From assembly GCA_902524595.1 (NCBI GenBank), contig CABZDS010000001.1:124001-188000 (forward strand): 64,000 nt of DNA, given 5' to 3'. Source of the DNA: an uncultured Pelagibacteraceae bacterium (lineage in GTDB: Bacteria; Pseudomonadota; Alphaproteobacteria; Pelagibacterales; Pelagibacteraceae). Every line of letters begins with the position of its first letter. Within the stretch, counting starts at the first letter, position 1. The position numbers and the translations under genes are program-made. This document shows, one piece after another, positions 28,355 through 38,444 of this stretch. The notes beneath the pieces were generated by a model that did no database searches, was not told the DNA's origin, and was given only the letters and a program-made list of their open reading frames with translations.

Positions 28355-28670
28355 AGAATCTTATACTACCACTCATATAAACAGTAGGGAAAATTTTGAC
28401 AAAATAATGATATTAATTTTAAATTTTCTTAAAGAACATAATTCAAATTTAGATAAAATAAGTGAAATATTTGTCAATCAAGGTCCTGGCAAAGTCTCAA
28501 GTATTAGAAATTCAATAGCAATCGCAAAAGGCATTGCTTTTGCAAAAAATATTGATTTATATGGATTTTCTAGTGAACACTTAACCCAAAAAAGTGTAGA
28601 TCAGTTAGTAAAAATTGATAAAAAAAATTTTACAAATATTAATTTGATTAAACCCCTTTACTCGAGTTAA
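28293..28670 (+). CDS. tsaB: Shortened TsaB-like tRNA t6A modification protein
   Basis: The 125-residue product has TsaB N-lobe features: MNTLVINAADNKILFCLI at the start and IFVNQGPGKVSSIRNSIAIAKGIA, the GPGSFTGLRIG-type loop with several substitutions. Normal TsaB has about 220-230 residues, so the whole C-terminal ASKHA lobe is missing, with no remnant before fur eight bases later. TsaB helps TsaD make t6A on ANN-decoding tRNAs. Position before fur and miaB supports identity. The start lies inside the divergent deacetylase gene. Confidence 0.78.
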   Translation: MNTLVINAADNKILFCLITNIESYTTTHINSRENFDKIMILILNFLKEHNSNLDKISEIFVNQGPGKVSSIRNSIAIAKGIAFAKNIDLYGFSSEHLTQKSVDQLVKIDKKNFTNINLIKPLYSS

Positions 28671-28678
28671 AATATATT

Positions 28679-29098
28679 ATGCTAGAAACTATTGAAGAAA
28701 AATGCCAAAAAAATGGAGTAAAACTTACAGATCAAAGAAGGATAATCGCAAGAGTAATTTCCGAGTCTAAAAAAACATACGGAGAGTCTGACCACCCAGA
28801 TGTTGATGAATTGTATAATAGAGTTTCTCAAATAGATTCTAAAATTAGTATTGCTACGGTTTATAGAACAGTCAAACTTTTCGAAGAAGCGGGAATTTTA
28901 ACAAAACATGATTTTAAGTCTGGTAAAGCAAGATATGAGCTTAACGATGACCATAATCATTTGATTGATATTAAAACTGGAGAAATAATAGAATTTGTTG
29001 ATGAAGAGATTGAAGAATTACAAAAAAAAATCGCAGATAAATATGGCTATAAGCTCGTTGATCATAAATTAGAACTATACGGAATCAAAAAAAAGTAA
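28679..29098 (+). CDS. fur: Fur-family metal-responsive repressor (Fur/Mur type)
   Basis: The 139-residue protein has the winged helix with LTDQRRIIARVI and ISIATVYRTVKLFEEAGIL, then the metal region DDHNHLIDIKTGEIIEF. The CxxC zinc motif of E. coli Fur is absent, as in many alphaproteobacterial Fur/Mur proteins, where the family often senses manganese. Metal specificity cannot be read. It lies in the tsaB-fur-miaB order of alphaproteobacteria. A strong Fur-box-like site near 50.8 kb may be one of its targets. Confidence 0.93.
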   Translation: MLETIEEKCQKNGVKLTDQRRIIARVISESKKTYGESDHPDVDELYNRVSQIDSKISIATVYRTVKLFEEAGILTKHDFKSGKARYELNDDHNHLIDIKTGEIIEFVDEEIEELQKKIADKYGYKLVDHKLELYGIKKK

Positions 29099-29101
29099 TT
29101 A

Positions 29102-30433
29102 ATGCGTAAAAAGGTATTTATAAAGACATTTGGTTGTCAAATGAATGAGTATGACTCCAACAGGATATACGATGCTGTTAGAGCTATAGGTTATAATAAA
29201 ACTGAAAATCAGGATGAAGCTGATTGTTATATTTTAAACACTTGTCATATTAGAGACAAAGCTAAAGATAAAGTTTATCACGAGATAGGAAGGGTTAAGA
29301 AATTATACAAAGATAAAAAAAAACCAATAATGGTTGTTGCAGGTTGTGTAGCGCAAGCTGAAAATATAGAGATGCTCAATAGAGAAAAATATATAGATCT
29401 TGTTATAGGTCCACAATCTTATCAAAAGATAAACAATCTTTTAAAGAATTTTGAGGAAGAAAACAAAGTTGAAGAAACTGAATTTGACTCAGTGTCTAAG
29501 TTTAGGTACTTCGATAATATTAAAAATAATAATACCAATGTTTCATCTTTCTTAACGATTCAAGAGGGTTGTGATAAGTTTTGTCACTTTTGTGTTGTTC
29601 CGTATACTAGAGGACCAGAATATTCTCGACCATTCAAAAGCATTATTAATGAAGCCGAGAAATTAATAAAGAACGGATCTAGAGAAATTACTTTTCTTGG
29701 CCAAAACGTAAATGCATATTCTTATATAGATGAATCCAGAGAGTACCGACTATCAGATCTTATCAATACACTCAGCAAATATAACGAAATAAGTAGAATT
29801 AGATATACCACTTCTCACCCAAGAGATATGACAGATGATCTTATTGAATGTTATAAAAATTCGAAAAAGTTAATGCCTTTTGTTCATTTACCAATTCAAA
29901 GCGGTTCTGACAGAATATTAAAAATGATGAACAGAAAGCATACTGTAAATTATTATTTAGATATTTATGAAAAATTAATCAAAATTAATTCTGATATAAA
30001 ATTTTCTAGTGACTTTATTATTGGATATCCTGGAGAAACAGAGAATGATTTTAAAGAAACTATACATTTAATTAATAAAATTAAATTTATAAATTCATTC
30101 TCTTTTATTTTCAGTCCAAGACCAGGAACAAAGGCTGCCAAATTAGAGATTACAGATAAAAATAAACTTAAAAATAGGCTGATAACTATTCAAGAAAAAT
30201 TATTTAGTAACCAAATAGAATTGAATAAATCTTTAGAAGGCAAAACCTTAGAGGTGCTTGTGGAAAATAAACTTAAAAACCAAAACAAATATTTTGGACG
30301 AAATAAATTTTTAAATTCTGTAATTTTTGATGGTAAAGAAAGTCATATTGGCAAACTAATTAAAGTTAATATTGAAAAAAGTAATCAAAATTCTCTATTT
30401 GGTAAAGTAATAGATGAAATGAAAGCAGCATAA
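29102..30433 (+). CDS. miaB: tRNA-2-methylthio-N6-dimethylallyladenosine synthase MiaB
   Basis: The 443-residue radical SAM methylthiotransferase has the N-terminal UPF0004 cysteines (FGCQMNEYDS, NTCHIRDKA, VAGCVAQ), the radical SAM motif CDKFCHFC (CxxxCxxC) near residue 155, and a C-terminal TRAM domain. It adds a methylthio group to i6A37 of tRNAs using two 4Fe-4S clusters. The length is typical. It follows fur by three bases and precedes phoH by one. Confidence 0.98.
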   Translation: MRKKVFIKTFGCQMNEYDSNRIYDAVRAIGYNKTENQDEADCYILNTCHIRDKAKDKVYHEIGRVKKLYKDKKKPIMVVAGCVAQAENIEMLNREKYIDLVIGPQSYQKINNLLKNFEEENKVEETEFDSVSKFRYFDNIKNNNTNVSSFLTIQEGCDKFCHFCVVPYTRGPEYSRPFKSIINEAEKLIKNGSREITFLGQNVNAYSYIDESREYRLSDLINTLSKYNEISRIRYTTSHPRDMTDDLIECYKNSKKLMPFVHLPIQSGSDRILKMMNRKHTVNYYLDIYEKLIKINSDIKFSSDFIIGYPGETENDFKETIHLINKIKFINSFSFIFSPRPGTKAAKLEITDKNKLKNRLITIQEKLFSNQIELNKSLEGKTLEVLVENKLKNQNKYFGRNKFLNSVIFDGKESHIGKLIKVNIEKSNQNSLFGKVIDEMKAA

Positions 30434-30434
30434 T

Positions 30435-31445
30435 TTGAAAAATTTTGCAAAATCAAAAATTAACCCTGACTTAAAATATGTATATTCAGAAAACAATGCT
30501 TTAAGTATTGTATTTCAAAGCAATGAATTACTTTTAGGTGTTTTAGGAGAATTTAATAATAACTTAAAAGAATTAGAAAAAGTTACAAATACTAGCATTT
30601 ACTCTAGAGGAAATTCAATTTTATTAAAAAATACGCCTGAAAAAAATGAGTTAATAAAGAATGCAATTCAATTTCTTGTAGATCAATTTTTAAATAATGG
30701 AACAGTAGAAAAAAAGGATATAGAGTCATCTGTAAACAAATTTATGATTGATGAGAAAGTTTCAAATAAAAGTAAAAATGTAGAATACATAATAAAAACT
30801 CCAAAAAAATCTGTAATACCAAGATCAGAGAAGCAAAAAAGATATATAAGTGCTTTAAAAGAATCAGATATTGTTATTTCTGCAGGACCAGCGGGAACTG
30901 GTAAAACTTTTTTAGCCGTCGCAGTTGCTTTAACAATGCTACTAGAAAAAAAAATAGAACGAATCATTTTATCTAGACCAGCAGTGGAGGCAGGAGAAAG
31001 ATTAGGTTTTTTACCAGGAGATATGAGAGAAAAAGTTGATCCTTATTTAAGACCTCTATACGATTCATTATATGATTTATTAGATTTTGAAAAAATTCAA
31101 AAAAAAATAGAAGTTGGAGATATTGAAATTGCACCACTTGCTTTCATGAGGGGAAGAACTTTAAAAAATTCCTTTGCAATACTTGATGAGGCACAAAATG
31201 CCACCGATACTCAAATAAAAATGTTCTTAACAAGAATTGGTGAAAATTCTAAAATAATTATTAACGGCGATCCTTCCCAAATAGACTTACCTAATAAAAC
31301 AATATCAGGTTTAAATAGATCAAAAAAATTACTTGGTCATTTAAATGAAATATCTGTTATAGATTTTGATCATAGTGATGTTGTAAGACACCCACTAGTT
31401 TCTAAGATAGTCAAGGCTTATTCTGATAAAAATTCAGATCAATGA
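30435..31445 (+). CDS. phoH: PhoH-like ATPase (YbeZ)
   Basis: The 336-residue protein has the Walker A ISAGPAGTGKTFLAV near residue 155, LSRPAVEAGERLGFLPGD, and Walker B AILDEAQNAT. The N-terminal part matches the YbeZ type, a partner of YbeY in RNA handling. The start is TTG one base after the miaB stop. The end overlaps ybeY by four bases, so PhoH and YbeY are probably coupled. Confidence 0.95.
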   Translation: MKNFAKSKINPDLKYVYSENNALSIVFQSNELLLGVLGEFNNNLKELEKVTNTSIYSRGNSILLKNTPEKNELIKNAIQFLVDQFLNNGTVEKKDIESSVNKFMIDEKVSNKSKNVEYIIKTPKKSVIPRSEKQKRYISALKESDIVISAGPAGTGKTFLAVAVALTMLLEKKIERIILSRPAVEAGERLGFLPGDMREKVDPYLRPLYDSLYDLLDFEKIQKKIEVGDIEIAPLAFMRGRTLKNSFAILDEAQNATDTQIKMFLTRIGENSKIIINGDPSQIDLPNKTISGLNRSKKLLGHLNEISVIDFDHSDVVRHPLVSKIVKAYSDKNSDQ

Positions 31446-31888
31446 TTAAGGCCAACATAGTTTTAGACAAAAAAATTTGGGAAAAAAAATTAAAAAAACC
31501 TGAAATTTACTTTAAAAAGAAATTAAACAAATTATCTAAATTTAGTACTTTTAAAAGTAAAAACCAGGAATTTACTGTAATGCTTACTAATAATAAAAAA
31601 ATGAAAGATTTAAATTCAAAATTTAGAAATAAAAATGTCTCAACGGACGTTCTTTCTTTTCCTTTAAAAGTTAAATTAAAAAATAAATTATATTTAGGAG
31701 ATATAGCACTTTCCTTTGAAATAATTAATAAAAGATCAAAATTATCTTCTTTTAATCATGAATTAGACAAAATGTGGATACATGGTTATTTACATCTTTT
31801 AGGACACGATCATAAAAAAAATAAAGATTATTATTTAATGAAGAAAAAAGAAAATTTAATATTTAAAAAATTGAATAAAATAAATTGA
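31442..31888 (+). CDS. ybeY: Endoribonuclease YbeY
   Basis: The 148-residue zinc protein has the signature MWIHGYLHLLGHDHK (HGxLHLxGyDH) near residue 105 and NVSTDVLSFPL. It functions in 16S rRNA maturation and ribosome quality control. It overlaps phoH by four bases (ATGA) and lnt by four (TTGA). The corC/tlyC gene often found next in alphaproteobacteria is absent. Confidence 0.96.
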   Translation: MIKANIVLDKKIWEKKLKKPEIYFKKKLNKLSKFSTFKSKNQEFTVMLTNNKKMKDLNSKFRNKNVSTDVLSFPLKVKLKNKLYLGDIALSFEIINKRSKLSSFNHELDKMWIHGYLHLLGHDHKKNKDYYLMKKKENLIFKKLNKIN

Positions 31889-33405
31889 GCTCTATTTTAG
31901 AAAATAAAGCGTACCTATTTTTAATATGCTTACTTTTAGGTATACTTACGTCTTTTAGTTTACCCCCATATAATTTAGTTTTTATTAACTTTTTAACACT
32001 TCCAGTATTACTTTACATATTAGTTAATTATGTAAATAAAAAAACCATTTCATTTTTTGTTGGTTGGATCTTTGGATTTGGTTATTTTATTTCAAACCTT
32101 TATTGGATTACAAATTCCTTGACTTTTGATGTAAATTTTAAAATTATCATTCCATTTGCATTAATAATAATCCCTCTATTTTTAGGAATATTTTACGGTT
32201 TAGTTACTTTTCTAAGCAATTTTTTTAATTTAAAAAATAAAATCTCATCAATTTTAATATTTTCAGTTATCTTTGGTGGAATTGAGATTCTAAGAAGTTT
32301 TATTTTTGGTGGCTTTCCTTGGAATTTAGTAGTTTTCAGTCTTTCAAGTAATTTATCTTCTTTGCAAATTTTAGCTTATGTAGGCACTTATTCATTAAAT
32401 TTATTATCAATAACTATATTTTTATTACCAATAATATTTTTTTTTAAATATAAAAGTTTAACCAAATTTTTAATTTTTAGCCTTAGTTTAATTTTAGTAG
32501 CAATCAATTTTTTATATGGAAACTTGATTATTAAAAATTTTGAAAAAAAAAAAAGTGAAAAATTAAGTTCTATTATTCGAGTTGTCTCACCGAATATACC
32601 AATTGAGAGATTTTTAACAAACCAAGATGTTGAGATAAATATCAATGAATTAATTAGTTTAAGCGATCCAGACAATTCTGAAAAAAAAATATTTATTTTT
32701 CCTGAGGGAATAATTACTAGTATTTATTTTAAAGATCTTAAATTATTTAAAAATATTTTTGAAAAAAAATTTAACAATAATCATAAAGTTATATTGGGAA
32801 TTAATAGCATTAAACAAAATAAAATTTTTAATTCCTTAGTAGTATTAAATAACGAGACTGAATTATTGTATAAATATAACAAGAATAAATTAGTTCCATT
32901 TGGAGAATTTTTACCTTTTGAAAATTTTTTTAAAAAATTAGGTTTAAAAAAAATTACTCAAGGATATCAATCATTTTCAGCTGATAATAAAAGGGAAATT
33001 TTGAATATTGATCAATTGAAGTTTATTCCACTTATTTGTTATGAAATTATATATTCTGGAAAAATTAATCCAAATAAAAAATATTATGATTTTATTTTAA
33101 ATATTTCTGAAGATGGGTGGTTTGGTAAATCTATTGGACCAACTCAACATTTATCTCATTCGATATTTAGATCAATTGAGGAAGGTAAAAATGTTATTAG
33201 GTCAACCAATAATGGAGTATCTGCCTTTATTAACCCTAAAGGCCAAATTATAAAACAATTAAGTGAAAAAGGATACTTTGATGTTAATGAGTTCAAACAT
33301 GTTGATAAAACCTATTTTGCTAAACACGGTAATAAGATCTTCTTTTATTTTGTTCTAATTTATATTACTTTTACAATTATTTTAAAAATTAGAGAGAATA
33401 AATGA
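31885..33405 (+). CDS. lnt: Apolipoprotein N-acyltransferase
   Basis: The 506-residue inner-membrane protein has several N-terminal transmembrane segments (to about residue 215) and a C-N hydrolase domain with IFPEGIITS (catalytic Glu), [13 protein letters not shown] (Lys/Glu region), and [12 protein letters not shown] containing the catalytic Cys. It adds the third acyl chain to lipoproteins; LptE, LptM, the BON protein and the DUF3576 protein in this window are potential clients. It starts with TTG overlapping the ybeY stop. Confidence 0.95.
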   Translation: MSSILENKAYLFLICLLLGILTSFSLPPYNLVFINFLTLPVLLYILVNYVNKKTISFFVGWIFGFGYFISNLYWITNSLTFDVNFKIIIPFALIIIPLFLGIFYGLVTFLSNFFNLKNKISSILIFSVIFGGIEILRSFIFGGFPWNLVVFSLSSNLSSLQILAYVGTYSLNLLSITIFLLPIIFFFKYKSLTKFLIFSLSLILVAINFLYGNLIIKNFEKKKSEKLSSIIRVVSPNIPIERFLTNQDVEININELISLSDPDNSEKKIFIFPEGIITSIYFKDLKLFKNIFEKKFNNNHKVILGINSIKQNKIFNSLVVLNNETELLYKYNKNKLVPFGEFLPFENFFKKLGLKKITQGYQSFSADNKREILNIDQLKFIPLICYEIIYSGKINPNKKYYDFILNISEDGWFGKSIGPTQHLSHSIFRSIEEGKNVIRSTNNGVSAFINPKGQIIKQLSEKGYFDVNEFKHVDKTYFAKHGNKIFFYFVLIYITFTIILKIRENK

Positions 33406-34565
33406 AAAAAGATTACTTATTTACTAGCGAGTCTGTATCCGAAGGACACCCGGACAAAGTATGTGATAGAATTTCAGATATGGTTGTAGATACTTATTTG
33501 GCAGCCGAACCTCAATCAAGAGTTGCTTGCGAAACTTTAACAACAACCAACAAAGTTGTCTTAGCTGGTGAAGTAAGAGGTCCAGAAATTAAAAAAGAGG
33601 ATTTAATTGAAAAAGTCAGGCATTGCATAAAGGACATAGGTTATGATCAAGAAGGGTTTACCTGGAAAGAAGCAACATCAATCGAAAGTCATTTACATGC
33701 CCAATCTGCTGATATAGCTATGGGTGTAGACTCCGATGGTAATAAAGATGAAGGTGCGGGTGACCAAGGAATTATGTTTGGTTATGCATGTAATGAAACA
33801 GACTTACTTATGCCAGCTCCAATACATTACTCTCATAAGATATTAAGACTTATGGCAGAGGATAGAAAATCTGGTAAATTAAAAAATATAGAACCAGACT
33901 CAAAAAGCCAAATTACAATTGAATATAAAGATGGAAGACCATCATCAGTAAAATCTGTAGTTATATCGACACAACACTCTCCAGATGTAAATCAGTCTCA
34001 AGTTAGAGAATTGGTTAAACCTTACATTGAAAGATCAATACCAAAAGAATTAATTAACTCATTAGATGAAAATGAAATTTATGTTAATCCGACAGGAAAT
34101 TTTGTCATTGGAGGTCCTGATGGAGATAGTGGTTTAACCGGTAGAAAAATAATAGTTGATACTTACGGTGGTGCAGCTCCACATGGTGGTGGTGCGTTCT
34201 CCGGAAAAGACCCAACAAAAGTTGATAGATCTGCTGCATATGCATCTCGATATTTAGCAAAAAATGTTGTTGCTTCTAAAATTGCAGACAAATGTTTAAT
34301 TCAACTTGCATATGCAATTGGTGTTTCAAAGCCATTATCTATTTATGTTGATTTATTTGATAATGATGAAGAAAAAAATAGACATGTGGAAAATATTATT
34401 AATAAAAATTTTGATTTAAGTCCAAGAGGTATTAGAGAAATGTTAAGTTTAAATAAACCAATTTATGAAAAAACAGCAGCTTATGGTCATTTCGGAAGAA
34501 CTCCAGACGAGGCAGGTTCATTTTCATGGGAAAAAACAGATAAATCGGACTTATTTAATAATTAA
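33402..34565 (+). CDS. metK: S-adenosylmethionine synthetase
   Basis: The 387-residue enzyme has [19 protein letters not shown] at the N-terminus, [12 protein letters not shown], and [19 protein letters not shown]. It makes SAM from methionine and ATP, the donor for RsmG, RsmI, MiaB and UbiE here. It overlaps lnt by four bases (ATGA), so no SAM riboswitch can sit directly before it. The gene is followed by a 95-base spacer that contains a promoter-like element and a hairpin plus T-run before nusA. Confidence 0.99.
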   Translation: MKKDYLFTSESVSEGHPDKVCDRISDMVVDTYLAAEPQSRVACETLTTTNKVVLAGEVRGPEIKKEDLIEKVRHCIKDIGYDQEGFTWKEATSIESHLHAQSADIAMGVDSDGNKDEGAGDQGIMFGYACNETDLLMPAPIHYSHKILRLMAEDRKSGKLKNIEPDSKSQITIEYKDGRPSSVKSVVISTQHSPDVNQSQVRELVKPYIERSIPKELINSLDENEIYVNPTGNFVIGGPDGDSGLTGRKIIVDTYGGAAPHGGGAFSGKDPTKVDRSAAYASRYLAKNVVASKIADKCLIQLAYAIGVSKPLSIYVDLFDNDEEKNRHVENIINKNFDLSPRGIREMLSLNKPIYEKTAAYGHFGRTPDEAGSFSWEKTDKSDLFNN

Positions 34566-34571
34566 ATAAAG

Positions 34572-34599
34572 TTGAATATTAAAAAAAAATAAATATATT
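34572..34599 (+). promoter_or_regulatory. candidate nusA promoter
   Basis: TTGAAT at 34572-34577 and TATATT at 34594-34599 have a 16-base spacer. Transcription would begin near 34606. TAATAT and TATTAT further downstream could serve as other -10 elements. The site is in an A-rich spacer right after metK, so chance matches are possible. Confidence 0.45.
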
Positions 34600-34622
34600 C
34601 CAATAATATTATTGAAATTTCT

Positions 34623-34648
34623 AAATGGGCCTCGGCCCATTTTTTTTT
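34623..34648 (+). terminator. intrinsic terminator directly before nusA (candidate attenuator)
   Basis: AAATGGGC, loop CTCG, GCCCATTT form an 8-bp stem followed by nine Ts ending at 34648. It ends 12 bases before the nusA ATG and would be in the 5-prime leader of any transcript started at the candidate promoter or read through from metK. It is clearly a terminator shape; a control role is inference. Confidence 0.85.
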
Positions 34649-34660
34649 AGGGTAAGAAAA

Positions 34661-36214
34661 ATGTTAAATAGAAGAGCTGATAAATTAGAGTTGATAAGAA
34701 TAGCTGAAGCAGTGGCATTAGAGAAATCTATTGATAAAGAATTAATTATTGGATCAATGGAAAATGGTATTGCAAAAGCAGCAAAATCTAAATTTGGATC
34801 TGAAAATGAAATCAAAGTTGAAATTGACAGGGATAGTGGAGATATAGGAATATTTAGAAAATTAGTAATAGTTGAAAATCCTGAAAATTCAAACCTAGAG
34901 ATAACTCTTCAAGATGCAATTAAACTCAATGAAAATAATGAAGGAAAAGAAATAGGAGATGAAGTTCTTCAGCCATTACCATCATTTGATTTTGGTAGAA
35001 TAGCTGCACAAACTGCAAAACAAGTAATTAGTTACAACGTAAGAGAGGCAGAAAGAGAAAGACAGTATAACGATTTTAAAGATAAAATTGATACTATTTT
35101 GAGTGGAATAGTAAAAAGATTAGAGTTTGGAAATGTTATTGTAGATTTGGGAAGAACAGAAGCAATAATTCAAAAAAATGAAATGATCCCAAGAGAAAAT
35201 ATCAAAGCGGGAGATAGAATAAAAGCATATTGTTTGGATGTAAGAAGAGAACCAAGAGGACAGCAAATATTTCTTTCAAGAGCACACCCTAAATTTATGG
35301 AAAAATTATTTATTCAGGAAGTACCAGAAATTTATGATGGATTAATAGAAATTAAATCCTCCTCTAGGGACCCTGGTAGTAGAGCAAAGATTTGTGTTAA
35401 AGCAATAGATACATCATTAGATCCAGTAGGTGCGTGTGTAGGCATGAGGGGAAGCAGGGTTCAAGCTGTAGTTAACGAATTACAGGGTGAAAAAATTGAT
35501 ATAGTGAATTGGTCAGAAGACCCAGCAGTTATTGTTGCAAATGCACTTTCGCCTGCAGAAGTTCAAAGAGTAAATGTAGATGAAGATGCAAGGAAACTTG
35601 ATGTAATCTTAACTGAAGAGAATTTAAGCAAAGCTATTGGTAGAAGAGGTCAAAATGTTAGATTAGCGACAAAATTAATGAACTATGAAATAAACATTAT
35701 GACAGATCAAGAAGATTCTGAGAGAAGACAAATTGAATTTAAGGAAAAAACAGATAACTTTGTAAAAAATCTAGAATTGGATGAAACCTTGGGTCAGTTA
35801 TTAGTAGCAGAGGGATTTTCATCAATTGATGACATAAAAGATAGCAATCCAGAAGCATTAATGAAAATCGAGGGGATAGAGGAAGAAACGGCAAAAGAAT
35901 TAATTGAAAGAGCAGAAGAATTTTATCAAAAAGATCAAGAGGAAATTGCAAATAGAATAAAAAATCTAGGTCTAGAAAATGCCCTAATTAATCATAAAGG
36001 TTTAACCCCGGGAATGTTAGTTACACTTGGAGAACAAAAAATACTAACATTAAATGATTTTGCAGATTTAGCATCCGACGAATTAACTGGTGGATATGAT
36101 GTTGTTAAAGGGGAAAGAGTAAGAATTAAAGGATATTTAGAGGATTTTGCACTTTCAAAAAAAGAGGCAGATGATTTAATTATGTCAGCAAGAGATATTA
36201 TCTATCAAGATTGA
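34661..36214 (+). CDS. nusA: Transcription termination/antitermination factor NusA
   Basis: I place the start at ATG 34661 (MLNRRADKLELI), not the tracked 34625, since the first 12 codons of the longer form would be the terminator hairpin and T-run. The 517-residue protein has the RNA polymerase-binding N-domain, S1 domain (GIVKRLEFGNVIVDLG), two KH domains (DPVGACVGMRGSRVQAV and KAIGRRGQNVRLA), and acidic repeats with helix-hairpin-helix segments at the C-terminus. It modulates pausing and hairpin termination. rimP, usually upstream, and ylxR, usually downstream, are not here. Confidence 0.97.
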   Translation: MLNRRADKLELIRIAEAVALEKSIDKELIIGSMENGIAKAAKSKFGSENEIKVEIDRDSGDIGIFRKLVIVENPENSNLEITLQDAIKLNENNEGKEIGDEVLQPLPSFDFGRIAAQTAKQVISYNVREAERERQYNDFKDKIDTILSGIVKRLEFGNVIVDLGRTEAIIQKNEMIPRENIKAGDRIKAYCLDVRREPRGQQIFLSRAHPKFMEKLFIQEVPEIYDGLIEIKSSSRDPGSRAKICVKAIDTSLDPVGACVGMRGSRVQAVVNELQGEKIDIVNWSEDPAVIVANALSPAEVQRVNVDEDARKLDVILTEENLSKAIGRRGQNVRLATKLMNYEINIMTDQEDSERRQIEFKEKTDNFVKNLELDETLGQLLVAEGFSSIDDIKDSNPEALMKIEGIEEETAKELIERAEEFYQKDQEEIANRIKNLGLENALINHKGLTPGMLVTLGEQKILTLNDFADLASDELTGGYDVVKGERVRIKGYLEDFALSKKEADDLIMSARDIIYQD

Positions 36215-36224
36215 GAGATGAATA

Positions 36225-38444
36225 ATGGAAAAAAAAAAATTAAAGTTATCAATTTCAGGAGCATCCAAAAAAACAATTAGTAGTATAGAGCAAGCTAAAT
36301 CTCAGTCAAAAAATACTGTTGTAATAGAAAAGAGATCACCCAGATTTTCTGGAAAACCAAATTTTTCAAGAGGCAATAAATCTAGTGAAATTAAATCACA
36401 AAGTACTTTTGTACCAAAAAAAACAAATTTTTCTAAACCACCATCGCCAATAACTTCTGATTTTGAAAGACGAAAACTAGCTGAACAAAGAGCAACAAGA
36501 AGATTAAAAGGTGAAAATGTTCAAAAGGAAAGTAAAACAAATAAATTAGTAGGCAAAAGAAGAGAATTAAAACTTACAATTTCCAGAGCATTAAGTGAAG
36601 ATGAAATTGGAATAAGATCAAGAAGCTTGGCCTCTTTAAAAAGAGCAAAGCAAAAAGAAAACAGGTTATTAAATAAGCAGGATTCAAAAGACAATTTTAA
36701 ACCTGTTAAAAGAGATATTAATATTCCTGAGGTAATTACTATAAGAGAATTAGCTAATAGAATGGCCGAACAATCAAGTAGTATAATCAAACATTTGATG
36801 GGTATGGGTGTAACAGTTACAATTAATCATACAATTGATGCAGACACAGCAGAATATTTAGTAAAAGAATTTGGACATAATCCTGTTAAGGAAGCAAAAG
36901 CAGAAGAAATTTTAGATAAAATCAAAGAGATAAAAACAAAAAATTTAAAAAGTAGAGCTCCTATAGTTACAGTAATGGGCCATGTAGATCATGGTAAGAC
37001 TTCTGTATTAGATGTGCTAAGAAAGGCCGATGTTGTTTCTGGTGAATTTGGTGGGATTACTCAACATATTGGAGCTTATCAAATCTCTCATAATGAAAAT
37101 AAATTAACTTTTATAGATACCCCTGGTCATGCAGCATTCACAGAAATGCGAGCAAGAGGTTCAAAATTGACAGATATAGTAATTCTAGTTGTTGCTGCAG
37201 ATGACGGAGTAAAGCCTCAAACAATAGAGTCAATAAAACATGCAAAAGCTGCCAAAGTACCTATTGTTGTTGCAATAAACAAATGTGATCTTCCAGAGGC
37301 CGATCCCCAAAAAATTAAAAATCAGCTTTTAGAATACGAGCTTATAGCAGAAGACTTATCTGGTGATACATTAATGGTAGAAATTTCAACAAAAACAAAA
37401 CAAAATTTAGATAAGTTAGTTGAGAGCGTAATCTTGCAAGCAGAAATATTAGATTTAAAAACAGACTTTGATACTGATGCAAAAGGTATTGTTTTAGAAT
37501 CTAAAATTGATACTGGAAGAGGACCAATTGCGAATGTAATAATTACTGCCGGAACTTTAAATAAGGGAGATTATTTTGTTAGTGGTTCAAAATGGGGAAA
37601 AGTAAGAGCGATAATTAATGATAGAGGAGTTCAGATTGATCGTGCAGTGCCAGCGACACCGATTGAAATATTGGGTATAAATGGAGCAGCAAAATCTGGA
37701 GACGATTTTATAGTATTAAAGAGTGAAAAAGAAGCCAAATCACTTTGCGATGGAAGAATACAACAAGCTAAAGAGAACAAAAATCCATTATCTTTTGTAA
37801 CTCAAGACTCCGCATTTAAAGATTCTTCATCTGAAGAGTTAAATATAATAATAAAATCAGATGTGCATGGTTCTTCAGAAGCAATTAAAAATGCAATAAA
37901 TCTTATTAAACATGATGAAGTCAAACCAAAGATACTTTTATCAGATATTGGAATGGTAACAGAAACGGATGTAACTTTGGCTAAAGCATCTAATGCTGTA
38001 ATTATTGCTTTTAATGTAAAACCTAGCAAAGAAGCTAAAAAAAGAGCTGAAATAGAAAAAATTTCTATTTCAAATTTTAATATAATTTATGAAGTTTTAG
38101 ACTTCATAAAAAACAAGATGTCTGGCCTATTAACACCAGAGGTGGATGAGAAAATTACTGGAATAGCAGAAATTCTTGAAATATTTAAAGTTTCAAAAGT
38201 TGGAAAAGTTGCGGGCTCAAAAGTAACTGATGGAGAAATTACCCAGGACTCTAATGCAAGAGTTATTAGAGATGGTACTATAATATTTAATGGAAAAATA
38301 GGTTCAATATTTAGAGAAAAAAATCAAACTAAACAGGTATCTGCTGGATTAGAATGTGGAATAACATTAAAGGATTTTGTTGATTTTCAGAAAAATGATG
38401 TAATTGAAGTGTATAATTCGACAATAATAGAAAGAACAATATAA
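36225..38444 (+). CDS. infB: Translation initiation factor IF-2
   Basis: The 739-residue GTPase has a Lys/Arg/Ser-rich N-terminal part of about 160 residues, the IF2_N region near TIRELANRMAEQSSSIIKHLM, the G1 motif VTVMGHVDHGKTSVLD near residue 250, DTPGHAAF (G3) and NKCDLPEA (G4), then the C-terminal domains that hold fMet-tRNA. The N-terminal domain is short compared with many alphaproteobacterial IF-2 proteins. It follows nusA by 10 bases and overlaps rbfA by one base. Confidence 0.98.
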   Translation: MEKKKLKLSISGASKKTISSIEQAKSQSKNTVVIEKRSPRFSGKPNFSRGNKSSEIKSQSTFVPKKTNFSKPPSPITSDFERRKLAEQRATRRLKGENVQKESKTNKLVGKRRELKLTISRALSEDEIGIRSRSLASLKRAKQKENRLLNKQDSKDNFKPVKRDINIPEVITIRELANRMAEQSSSIIKHLMGMGVTVTINHTIDADTAEYLVKEFGHNPVKEAKAEEILDKIKEIKTKNLKSRAPIVTVMGHVDHGKTSVLDVLRKADVVSGEFGGITQHIGAYQISHNENKLTFIDTPGHAAFTEMRARGSKLTDIVILVVAADDGVKPQTIESIKHAKAAKVPIVVAINKCDLPEADPQKIKNQLLEYELIAEDLSGDTLMVEISTKTKQNLDKLVESVILQAEILDLKTDFDTDAKGIVLESKIDTGRGPIANVIITAGTLNKGDYFVSGSKWGKVRAIINDRGVQIDRAVPATPIEILGINGAAKSGDDFIVLKSEKEAKSLCDGRIQQAKENKNPLSFVTQDSAFKDSSSEELNIIIKSDVHGSSEAIKNAINLIKHDEVKPKILLSDIGMVTETDVTLAKASNAVIIAFNVKPSKEAKKRAEIEKISISNFNIIYEVLDFIKNKMSGLLTPEVDEKITGIAEILEIFKVSKVGKVAGSKVTDGEITQDSNARVIRDGTIIFNGKIGSIFREKNQTKQVSAGLECGITLKDFVDFQKNDVIEVYNSTIIERTI

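Noticed and set aside
33380-33402. SAM riboswitch before metK
   Set aside because: metK overlaps lnt by four bases; no leader exists to hold one.
34625-34660. Longer nusA start at 34625
   Set aside because: These codons are the terminator stem and T-run, and the conserved NusA N-terminus begins at the ATG at 34661.
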